From Ampelomyces quisqualis (taxonomy: Eukaryota > Ascomycota > Dothideomycetes > Pleosporales > Phaeosphaeriaceae), in assembly GCA_018398575.1 (NCBI GenBank), contig JAGTXZ010000014.1:434001-498000 (forward strand): DNA of 64,000 nt. The letters run 5' to 3'. Position 1 is the first letter of the stretch; every line of letters starts with the position of its first letter. Made by a program: the position numbers and the translations under genes. The notes below the pieces were generated by a model. It had not been told where the DNA came from. It was given only the letters and a program-made list of their open reading frames with translations, and searched no databases. Positions 55,349 through 64,000 of this stretch are shown here, one piece after another.

Positions 55349-56801
55349 TGTGGTGTGGTAAGCTTGATCATTATGCATATAGACAGACCAATACGATGTG
55401 ATTGCCATGTGACAAACCCGTGTGTCGGACTAGCCTGCAGTGATCTAAGCTGCGCGCTGGCCTCCAAAATTCTGATCCAGTGCTGCGTCAGCTGTGCAGA
55501 ACCATTGCTGCGTATTGCCGATTAAGGGTTGTACTGGTAAATCTATAGCCGTGCGACTTGTCATCCCGCGACTTGTATCTTGCCACACTCATGCGCGTGG
55601 TATCGGACTGGTCTAAGCAGCAAACCTACGCACTCCGTCTGGAAGCCGAGTGTAGAAATGAGTGTGAATGGCGCGGGTAAATCTATCATGCACTTTGCAC
55701 CCGGAAAGATTGTTCCAGCGTGTTTTTATGTCGTGACATGTATGCAGCCATGGGAAGTGAGATACTTTGTGCAGTGTACACCGAAATCCGCTTTTTGGTT
55801 GTACATTCGATCGTCCGGTTGTTGACTACTCGTTGCGCAGCTGTTTCACTGAGCATCTTAATGCAAGCTATAACTTCCTTGTGTTGTTTTCGTGGTGGAA
55901 ATCCTCGCGAGAGGCTGTGGGAGCCGTCGTCGTACTGGTCAGCTTCCCGATCGTTCGGCGCCGAAGTTGCTGACGCGTGTCAGACGCATCGCTGATTATT
56001 GCACCTTATCTTTTGAGGAAATAAAGTGCTGGTGTTTTCAAGATAGGATTTCGTGCATTGAGGTCCAATTGAAAGTTCGCGCGATATCGTCGTCCTGTCG
56101 TTCTTTAGGTGGCATGTGGTTGTGCCGAAGGCTTGCCTGCTGAGCCTCGCTGCACAACCGACGTAGGTGATTGAAAAGATTGGAAAGCCAGCAGCAATAC
56201 GAACTCAAACAGTGCCGTGGTTCCAAAAAGATGGCCGTGCTGTTCCGCCCTACGGTTCCCCGCAGCTTCCCTGACCGTTCATCGTTGCGCATTGGACATT
56301 GAGTAGCACCACTGCCAGAAAAACAAGGGGGGTGCATGAATCGATGAGTATTGGGACATCGGATCTTCTACACAAATTGACCAATTTCCATACAAATCTC
56401 GTACGTGCACAGAGGCCCACTACTCATCGATTCATGCCCCCCCCTTGTAGCTACAACCAGACACTGAAAGCCTTTGGCCCCTCCTGTTCACTGGCTTCGG
56501 GAGTAGGACGCGCGTTGATATTAACCTGATATCGTAAAGCATATCAACCTCGCAATTCGTGTCGTGTCTTGCAATGGACTTCGGCAGCGGGGAGAGGCAA
56601 GAATAACATATTCGCGATAGGGCCTTTGCCTGCTGGACAGGTTATGGTGTGCGAGCACAAAAACCAAGCAGCTCTTCTTGTCCTTGATGATACGGAGCTG
56701 TAGCATATTAATCTCTCATTCCGCATCCCAAACAACTTCACTTTCGGTACCCAACCGCTGCCACCTAGCACCACCACTGAAACTACTCCCTTGCATACTT
56801 G
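55349..56801. other. Intergenic, 1.45 kb, with hairpin element
   Basis: Between the MFS and glycosyltransferase genes. Contains the inverted repeat listed separately; no gene seen. Confidence 0.55.
56324..56447. repeat. 27-bp near-perfect inverted repeat with 70-bp spacer
   Basis: Left arm 56324-56350 (starting caaggggggtgcatgaat) and right arm 56421-56447 are reverse complements, with one mismatch. Similarity extends a few bases into the spacer. The arms end in G/C-runs. No clear target-site duplication flanks it. It could be a tiny MITE-like relic or a transcribed hairpin. Confidence 0.85.
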
Positions 56802-58127
56802 ATGTCACTTTCATCAATGCACATCGTCCTTAGTGTAGCCTGGCAAGATGCAGGTGATACGACTCGTGCCATTGCCATGGCCATCGCCTTGAGAAATTTG
56901 TGTCCGCCTGGTCTTGATCTGAAGATCGACTTCTTGTCATGCGGTTCGCGCTTCGAATATCAAATAACAGATGCTGGTTTCAATATAGTTCCAGCGCAGC
57001 CGCGCGTCAAGGGTATCTCGGTGGCACATGACCTAGGGTGGGACTGGCCTGAGTTCTTCGGCTCGGAAGAAATTGCAAGGACCTTCATCGAGGGACAACT
57101 GGCAGCTTTTCGAAAACTGAAGCCGGATATAGTCTTTCATGGCATGTGGGCGCCAGCTTCGATTGCCGCACGAATCCTTGGTATTCGGACGATCAACTTT
57201 TTGCCTGTTCCGCTCCACCCTGGAGCTTTCGCACATGGCCTCGTGAGAGATCTCCCCGACATGATGCCGCTCTTAACTCGACTTCCCCGACCCATAAGAC
57301 AGAAGATGGCGTGGTGGGCGAGAAGTTTGATGATCAAGGCGCCTATTTTCACGCAGAAACGCTTGGGCGCCGCAGCTGCAGCCTGCGGTTGGCCGAGCAA
57401 CGGGCCCATTTCGCTTTTTGATATGAACATGGCTGACCTCAACCTTGTCAACGATCATCCCGTCTTCCACCAGGAGTATTTGCATCTCATTCCCAAGAAC
57501 ATTGTTCTTACTGGGCCGTTGTATGCCGGGAACGATGCCAGGCTCGATGACGATATCGCGAATCATCTCAAGAACAGATCTGGTCCTGCCATACTGGTGA
57601 CAATGGGAAGCTCTGGGACCGAGGATTTCTTATTCGAAGCGATTAAAGCCCTCAGGCTCAACCCCGACGACAATTGGAACGCCGTTGTCCTAGCGTCAAA
57701 GTCCATTTGCTCGATTGATAAGGCAAATGAGATCGCAGCTGGAGATCCACGCCTTTTGGTAACAGATCGATTCATTCCAGCGTCAGGTGCAAACGCCCTC
57801 GCCGATATAATCATTACCCACGGCGGCCAGGGAACAGTTCAATGTGCTTTGGCTGCTGGGAAACCTATTGTGGGTGTTGCATTGCAAGTAGAGCAGCAAA
57901 CAAATCTGGACAATGCGATGGATGCTGGTGCTGGAATTCGCGTCCAGAAACAGTTCTGGAAGGCCAAGAAGATTCGGTCGACTGTGCTCAGGGTGCTCGA
58001 GGATCCCACGTATGCTGTGAAAGCAAGGGTGTTGGCCGAGACGCTGAATTCCATGGATGGTGCTAGGACAGCAGCCGAGGTCATGTGGAAGTTCATCCTT
58101 GAAGAGCAATCTGAGAAAGTATTATAG
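56802..58127 (+). CDS. GT1-type (UDP-)glycosyltransferase, MGT-like
   Basis: Intronless, 441 residues from the ATG at 56802 (M-S-L-S-S-M-H-I-V). GT-B fold: the N-terminal acceptor domain starts with H-I-V-L-S-V-A-W-Q-D-A-G-D-T-T-R-A-I-A-M-A. The C-terminal domain has I-L-V-T-M-G-S-S-G-T and L-V-T-D-R-F-I-P. The sugar-nucleotide-binding motif is I-I-T-H-G-G-Q-G-T-V-Q-C-A-L-A-A-G-K-P (H-G-G at about 339-341), then V-E-Q-Q-T-N-L-D-N. That is the general pattern of UDP-sugar-dependent GT1 enzymes, including bacterial macrolide-type and fungal members. It has no signal peptide or membrane helix, unlike sterol or ER UGTs. It probably glycosylates a small molecule, perhaps for detoxification or export by the neighbouring MFS. 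Acceptor and sugar are unknown. Confidence 0.9.
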   Translation: MSLSSMHIVLSVAWQDAGDTTRAIAMAIALRNLCPPGLDLKIDFLSCGSRFEYQITDAGFNIVPAQPRVKGISVAHDLGWDWPEFFGSEEIARTFIEGQLAAFRKLKPDIVFHGMWAPASIAARILGIRTINFLPVPLHPGAFAHGLVRDLPDMMPLLTRLPRPIRQKMAWWARSLMIKAPIFTQKRLGAAAAACGWPSNGPISLFDMNMADLNLVNDHPVFHQEYLHLIPKNIVLTGPLYAGNDARLDDDIANHLKNRSGPAILVTMGSSGTEDFLFEAIKALRLNPDDNWNAVVLASKSICSIDKANEIAAGDPRLLVTDRFIPASGANALADIIITHGGQGTVQCALAAGKPIVGVALQVEQQTNLDNAMDAGAGIRVQKQFWKAKKIRSTVLRVLEDPTYAVKARVLAETLNSMDGARTAAEVMWKFILEEQSEKVL

Positions 58128-61100
58128 TGATGATTTCACGACTGCAGCCTCAGGCGTAATGAGATCTGATTGGCTGGCGGTGCATGGACACGTCGTTCCT
58201 GGTCAATACCTAGCATGACCTACCTATTCCAATTTTCGGACGCAATGAGATGATCTTTGATGCCATGCTGGAGGTGACTACGAATTGCAAATGCAACTAA
58301 GGAATCGTGGCGGGAAAACGGAGTAGTGATCGGGTTTTCGAGTACCGTAGGGATTGCCCCTGTCCCTCCGACCCTCCAGCCTAATCCTCATCAAAGTTCA
58401 TGCACCTTTTTCATGAATACCCAAGTGGTATTACTCGGTATAGTGACGTCATCTCCTCCCTCCGGCATCGAACGCTCTTTGTTCATACCACGATCACTGC
58501 CTCTCTCAAACATTTGCGGCTTGATACGAACAAATGAGGCGTGGCACCACCGGTACCGGTACTCTCCTGTGGCTATTTCAGTCCAGCTGCGCCGCAGTAG
58601 ATTCCCAGGACGTTCCTGCAAGCATAGAACCTGTCTCCAGAAAAAACACTTACAGTAATTTAGACAGCAATGCAACACCTTTTTTGAAACGCCACTTGCC
58701 AGCTTACCACTGCTTGTTTGTTACTCGGTGAGGTGTGTCACTTCATCACGCCAGCATGTTCCTCGAGTAAGCATCGTCGAGGTTCCATTCGACGTCTTGT
58801 TCTCTGCCACCAACACGCATATGCAGTGCCAACAACACAGACTGCGCTGACTGGACATGTATGGAAGGGGCGCAGAAGAAGTTGTTGAACATAGCGTTCC
58901 TGTGTCAATGGTCGAGAGTGTACCGGCTAATCACCAGGTCTGTCAGCCTGCAGTCGCATTGCCAAACTTGAGCCTCACAAGCCACGCCCGTGGAACGAAC
59001 CCGATTTGCGAACGGACAATATGCAAATTAGCTGCAGAGCCGGTGCGATTGTCACATTGGCTCTGGTTTACCCGCATCGAAGACAAGGTGTATAAATTTG
59101 GGAGTGGTACCCGGCCTAACCGTGGCTGAGCATCGCATCCTCGAATGCACTGTGCGACAACGCATCTGGCGGTCACAAGTAGAACAGAAAGTGCAAAGAC
59201 AAGGTCGTATATTTTGCTACTCGTTGCAGTCTCGGGACCAAAATCGATCACAAAACAATTACCCCAAGATCTTCGCAATACAAATTCTTCTGTTGCGACC
59301 CTCCATATCGGCAGATTTTCATAACTCTGCTTCCCCTCGAGCGAACTCCTAACTGCTTTTAGACCACGATGTCACTCTCCTACTTCAAGCTGTTGACCAA
59401 ACCTACCGCCGTGTACATCCCAAGCAAGTTCACTGCAGGGCTAGCCAGCAAGCGCCGACGACCTACCACCAAACTGCAGAGAAAGCCGCTGGCACTTGAT
59501 CCAGCAAGTCGTCTTCGTGATCTAGACTTAATCGCGAGTCTCTGGGTGGTGGAAGAATCAAAATGCGAATGGTCAGCAGTTATCTGGCATATCGAAAGAA
59601 TTGCACTGACTCTAGTGGTACTAGTACCGACGCGAGTGAGCAGGAAGAAGATGTCGTCAAAACAAAGTAGCTGAGACGCGGAGAAGGTGTCATCCTGCTG
59701 ATTTGATCTGGAGCAAGTGCCGTCATGAGAGGTTATCAAAGTGGGAGGATTTGTGATGATGTTTTGCGTTCTGTGTGTAAGCTTGGCTACCAGGTTGAAC
59801 AACGCTATGTAAATATTTTTTCTTCGGGAATGATTTTCTGTATTCCATGACCGCGGGATTCTTACGATTAGTGATATTATTATTATCTTACTTCTTTCTT
59901 TCCCACAAATGTTCAAAGTAAACAGTGTACGACTCTTGCATTTTACACCAAAGTCGTACAAGGAGATGGCTTCCACGATCAATTTTTCATCGAGCACATA
60001 CCCATATCGATACACATAAGTTGAAGTATACTAATTTCAGCGCACTACCGGGGCAGATATGTAAGTTTCCAATTATTGATATTGAACTAGCAGTCACATG
60101 AACAGCCTTCTGCAACTTCCAGTCGAACTCCTCTGCTATAAAGCATTCACTAAGAGAAACACTCGAGCTACAACCTTAGCTTTCACTCTGCATAGTAGAT
60201 GGCCCCGACCATGGCACAATGGACATAGACAGACGTCCCTCTCCTTGATCGTTCGCCCCCTGCCCATAGAACGCGATGAACAACCCAACTAAATCACCCT
60301 CAACACCGCCCAGTCTACTTGAACTCCCTAGCATAGAAACTACCTACCCATACCAACACCCAAGCAACCACTCGAGCGCATGTCGTTCTACCCAAGACCG
60401 AAATGTTTGCCTCCCCAGGACGAGACTTGTACCACTGGAAAGCGAACTCTAAGATCGACCACCTGCGCTTCCGGTCCTTCCATTCGCTTGTCAGGGTTTC
60501 TGAGACTACGATGCTCGACCAAAATATCGTCAGTCCAACATCAATGTTCCGCACACCCCTACAATGAATATGTGTGAGCAGAAGATGCTGAGGTGTGGAG
60601 GAAGTGCTTGTTCGGTATTACTGACGCCACTAACATCGCAGGGACAAGCAACTTCTTGGTTTTGGATGGCAATACCCTAACCTCCACTGCATGTTGAAAG
60701 ACCCTAATGATGTCGAATTTGGGGCGCAACCCGACGAGCAAAGATATGAGAGCTGTTGCGAACGAAAAGCTGAATGAGGCCAAATTCACCCACAACTTCA
60801 TTGACATAGCACTCCAGATCATCGATCGGACAGGATTTGGGGATTTGAAGGTCAAATTTGGGGAGAACATCTATGTACTCCTTATCTTGAGCTATCTTGC
60901 TGATTGTGAGGAGGTGGCCTTGATCTACTGTGTTGCGATCCGGCCGCAAGACAAAACCACACAAAATCCAAAGGTCACTTACCATACCTATGACATAACA
61001 CAGCACTGTTTTGGTGTGCCAGAAACGATCTGGAGATAGCTTGGGGGCTTCGTAGATATCATCATTCACGCTGCAGTGTTGGTGGACGTCATCCGCCCTT

Positions 61101-61606
61101 ACTCACCTTTGTGAAGCACCAATATCCTCCCTGAATAGAAAATCCGACCTCCTCTGGGGTAGCAGTAGCAACATACAAGCCAACCTGGGATACCGATGGC
61201 TACACATCAAGCGAATGGGTGAGCGGAGTGGTCTTAGATGGCTTGCCTAGACTCTGCACTGTCATTGTTATCTTTGATGAGGAAGTAGCTGGTGTAGGAT
61301 CGCACGTCACAGTGCTCTATATCAACGCGCCCGCCAGCATACGCGTTCGTCCCCTCCGGTGTGTTTGTCGCTCATGCAACGAATTATCTCCACCCGCTCC
61401 ACCAATCAGCGCCCGCCATGTTTTTGCGGCCCAACCGTCTCCGAGTCACCGCATTTTGGCACACATGCAGAATGACAAAGGCTGCGGGTGCCCAAAAACG
61501 CTGCCTTGGGTCCCTTTAAATGCTGGGATGCCCCAGGACTTTGTTACGTACACCACGACTTGACGATTTTGTATGCGCGTGTGAACTTCGTAAGGAATCG
61601 ATAGTT
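58128..61606. other. Gene-poor stretch, 3.5 kb, with weak small frames
   Basis: Two plus-strand ATG frames are worth recording but not calling. One is at 59369-59674 (101 residues, basic, M-S-L-S-Y-F-K-L-L-T-K-P). The other is at 60707-61039 (110 residues, H-N-F-I-D-I-A-L-Q-I-I-D-R-T-G-F-G-D-L), both without domains. The 211-residue minus frame at 59380-60015 overlaps the first. No repeats or RNA genes seen. Confidence 0.35.
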
Positions 61607-62939
61607 ATGGCGGAACCCACAGCGTCAGCGCCAGCTCCACCGAGCGCCCCGCCGCCGTCGACAGCCGTGGTACCTGTAGCAGCGTCGCCGGCACCGTTGA
61701 CGTATCGTGATCGATTAGCGCAATTTAAGATAGTAGAAGAGAAGAGACACGAGTTGATCGAGGTAGGTGGCTATGGATACCTCCGGGTTGGGCTGCACCT
61801 CATGACTTTGGCAGGAATTGCTGGCAAAACTCGAAGCGACTGAAGCGAAGCTCGCACAAACCGCGCTGGATCTCAACTCCGAACAGAATGTCAGACGCAC
61901 ACTACAATCAGAAGCTGCAGAGTCGAAAGCAAGAGAAGATGCACTGGTGCAAAATCAGGTTGGTCCTGTGGTCTCATGCAACATGCGAAGTCGCTAACAA
62001 ACGCAGTCACGACGGCCTTTCGCACTTGTCCTCATCGACGCAGACGCTGATGGCTTCCTAGTATGACCGTCCATTCAAACTGCAATTTTTCTTGAAAGAT
62101 TGACAACATTTAGTTCCAAGACAAATATCTCACCAAAAAGACCCAAGGCGGAGAAGCCCTCGCAGACGAACTAATGGTCCGAATACGTGAATACCTACGC
62201 CCACAATTCGAAGATGCCGATCAGATAGACATTATAGTCAGAGTATATTCCAATCTTGAAGGCATGGCCAACTTCCTCGTCAAGCTTGACAAAGTACGCA
62301 ACCTAGGCCAACTCCGCGCTTTCTCAACCGGTTTTTGCGGCCGCATATCGACTTTTGACTGGGTCGACACGGGCGTCGGCAAAGAAGGCGGAGCCGGTCG
62401 AAAAGTACGAGGTAAGACATGACAGCCTCTCCTACTAATCATCATTCCCAGAAAACCTCGCTCACTCTTTACCAGAAAACCTCGCATTCTACACCTCAAA
62501 CACCCACCTCCGCCACGTCCTCATCGCATGTTCCCCACTAGACACACCCCCCCAACTTCTCACCTCCCTTCCCCTCTCCAAACTCACCCTCATCGAAACT
62601 CACCCTTTACCCGCCGCCATTACAGCGCTGCCCCTAAAAGTAACTCGACTGCCAACTATCTTCATCCCACCGCCGCCGCCGCCGCAAGCCAAGGGCCCCC
62701 GCTCACGTGACCCGCGCGGACCGCAGCTGCAGCTCATGCAGCAAGAAGACGACGGCGGGGGCGCGACGTGGCTGGTCATCCAGCCTGATGGCGGAATGCA
62801 TGGGAGGAGTAAGAGCCAGGGCGGGGGGAGGAGGAAAGGCGATAGGGAGAGAGACGACGATAATCAGAGTCTGAGTATAAGTATTGGGCCAGACAACACT
62901 GTGAGTGTGGATAGTGGGCGGAGGAGGAGGATTATGTAA
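61607..62939 (+). CDS. DUF7923/CCCH-family-like fungal protein, zinc finger absent
   Basis: Five exons: 61607-61762, 61815-61958, 62007-62060, 62114-62411 and 62476-62939, giving 371 residues. An Ala/Pro-rich N-terminus is followed by a coiled coil (residues about 35-100, E-L-L-A-K-L-E-A-T-E-A-K-L-A-Q) and then an alpha/beta domain. That domain has R-R-P-F-A-L-V-L-I-D-A-D-A-D-G-F-L, D-K-Y-L, A-D-E-L-M-V-R-I-R-E-Y-L, I-D-I-I-V-R-V-Y-S-N-L-E-G-M and F-D-W-V-D-T-G. It resembles the N-terminal domain of fungal tandem-CCCH proteins. The remainder is Pro- and Gly/Arg-rich and carries no C-x8-C-x5-C-x3-H finger. The final intron has two in-frame acceptors (62451 and 62475), differing by eight codons. 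A nucleic-acid-linked role is inferred from the family only. Confidence 0.72.
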
Positions 62940-63785
62940 GGGGCTCGAGCACAGGTAGAGGAAAATTAAGTGTCCTGTGTGGCGCGGTACTCGGTGAAAA
63001 AAGACATCCATGCGGATTCGTGGTGGGACCCGGTTCTGCGTCAATCGCTTGAAAATGATGGCATACTTATCGCGTCGCGTAGCATCGCATAGTGTAGTTA
63101 TACCTTATAGGAGGGATGGTGGATTGGAGCAGCAATGCCACAAACTTTCCGCATCGCGCACCCTCTTCGCGTTGATCACATGTGTGAACAACGCCATACA
63201 GACCTACTCCATCGCCAAGTCTCAACCAGAAAAAAACATCCCTTTTTCTTGTGCAAATACCATTCATTCATACCACCCGTGCTGCTCCCGTCATACCCTC
63301 CCCCCATCAACCCAAGTCTCAAAAACTCCCTGACTAGCAAATCTTGTCCTCAACCTCCTGCAACATTGCATCTAGCTTCTTTTTTCCTCCTACTGGTTTT
63401 CGCCTGTCGCTGAGCAGGAGCGTGTCTGGAATCATAAGCACGCTTTGTCCGGCTGTGGACATGGCTGATGGTATGTTGAGATGATTTGCGTCCTGTCCGG
63501 TCGGTGGAATCGCATGTCGAATAACACGTACTCTTCTTGTACTGCATGAATGCTTCGCACAAGTCGATTTGAGTACGGGACTTTGGATTTGATGGTGTTT
63601 TTACTCCGTATTCAGGGCGAAGACCTTAGGACCGTGAAGATGTTGCAGCACACTTGGCGAAGTTAGGTTGTCACCGACAAGACCGCTGGATAACCTAATT
63701 TTTTCATTCAATCCATGGGTATGCACAACGTCCTCAAATGATGACAAAAAAAATTCGTCGAAAAATAGATGCCGGATAAGACCGC
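62940..63785. other. Intergenic, about 850 bp
   Basis: 3' flanks of two convergent genes (the CCCH-family-like gene and the P450). Nothing coding that I trust. Confidence 0.5.
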
Positions 63786-64000
63786 CTACTCTCTAGCTCT
63801 AAACTGTACCATCGGCCCGTCCTTCTTACTCGCAAAAACATCCATGATCTGATACTCACTGGCCATTTCCCTGCCCGGCTCGAGGTCCTTGCCTCCCGCG
63901 CCCAGCGTCGACCCAGGAACAAGTCTCAGATCGAACAAGTACAACACCCGCGCAATCGTTACCGTCAGTTCGACGTATGCCAGTCCTTTCCCGATGCATC
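63786..64000 (-). CDS. Cytochrome P450, C-terminal end (truncated by window)
   Basis: The minus-strand frame entering at the right edge begins C-I-G-K-G-L-A-Y-V-E-L-T-V-T-I-A-R-V-L-Y-L, which is the heme-ligand Cys and the L-helix of a P450 (F-x-x-G-x-R-x-C-I-G-x-x-L-A-x-x-E pattern). It continues through F-D-L-R-L-V-P and ends at a TAG (63786-63788) after about 70 residues. The rest of the protein, including the start, lies beyond the window. A monooxygenase; clan and substrate cannot be told from this piece. Confidence 0.9.
   Translation of the reverse strand, partial: CIGKGLAYVELTVTIARVLYLFDLRLVPGSTLGAGGKDLEPGREMASEYQIMDVFASKKDGPMVQFRARE

Noticed and set aside
59380..60015. 211-residue minus-strand frame
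   Set aside because: AT-rich, no domain, overlaps an equally weak plus frame; not called.
1..64000. Search for tRNAs, rRNA, CRISPR arrays, telomere repeats and intact transposons
   Set aside because: No B-box-like GGTTCGANTCC with paired stems, no spaced direct-repeat array of CRISPR type, no TTAGGG run and no transposase or reverse-transcriptase motif was found by eye.

Overview
The window comes from a filamentous ascomycete (Pezizomycotina). A Dothideomycete is my best guess from overall gene character, not from a diagnostic marker. The reasons are short spliceosomal introns (about 40-135 nt, GT...AG, often with a ctaac/ctgac-like branch site), a HET-domain gene, a Pth11-like rhodopsin-fold membrane protein, the SIN kinase SepH, the histone chaperone Rtt106, the nucleolar protein Mpp10, and several frame-broken gene remnants. 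No tRNA, rRNA, CRISPR array, complete transposon or telomeric repeat was found. Exon boundaries were read by eye from splice sites plus frame continuity and should be treated as models.

Layout. 0-6 kb: an ER-targeted PDI-like protein with no CxxC motif (188-1279), an uncharacterised multi-pass membrane protein (1851-3540) and Mpp10 (3775-5949). 6-7 kb: a minus-strand frame with several internal stops. 8.7-21 kb is accessory-looking: a Pth11-like receptor-type protein (8709-10093), a secreted FAD-linked oxidoreductase (10801-12395), a small conserved-looking protein (12523-12864, minus), an Alba-like protein (13079-13948, minus), a badly broken MFS transporter (about 14304-15620), a HET-domain protein (16595-18797), a possible decayed secreted protein (about 19.1-19.6 kb) and a helical N-terminal-domain protein (19863-20788, minus). 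21.6-33.7 kb is mostly core: SepH (21653-26455, minus), a short-chain dehydrogenase (27365-28308, minus), a Bcs1-like AAA ATPase (28883-31026) and an SMP+C2 lipid-transfer-type protein (32128-33730, minus). 33.7-36.9 kb is gene-poor.

36.9-50.6 kb: an intronless GH94 glycoside phosphorylase (36945-39356), a 658-residue lineage-type protein with C-terminal membrane helices (41085-43061, minus) divergent from a 112-residue gene (43339-43717), a four-helix membrane protein (44502-45453, minus), an array of five regularly spaced CACGTG boxes (45975-46043), Rtt106 (46457-47891), a two-helix membrane protein (48470-49027) and a His-rich aquaporin (49106-50586, minus). 50.6-64 kb: gene-poor DNA around two intronless genes, an MFS drug:H+ antiporter (53213-55348) and a GT1-type glycosyltransferase (56802-58127). 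Then come a six-base-class inverted-repeat hairpin element (56324-56447), a DUF7923/CCCH-family-like protein (61607-62939) and the C-terminus of a cytochrome P450 cut by the window end (63786-64000, minus).

Functional links are limited. Mpp10, SepH, Rtt106 and the aquaporin are independent housekeeping functions. The plausible local associations are the adjacent exporter plus glycosyltransferase, with a P450 about 6 kb further on, and the clustered self/non-self or environmental-sensing genes (Pth11-like, HET, helical N-terminal-domain) with gene debris between them.
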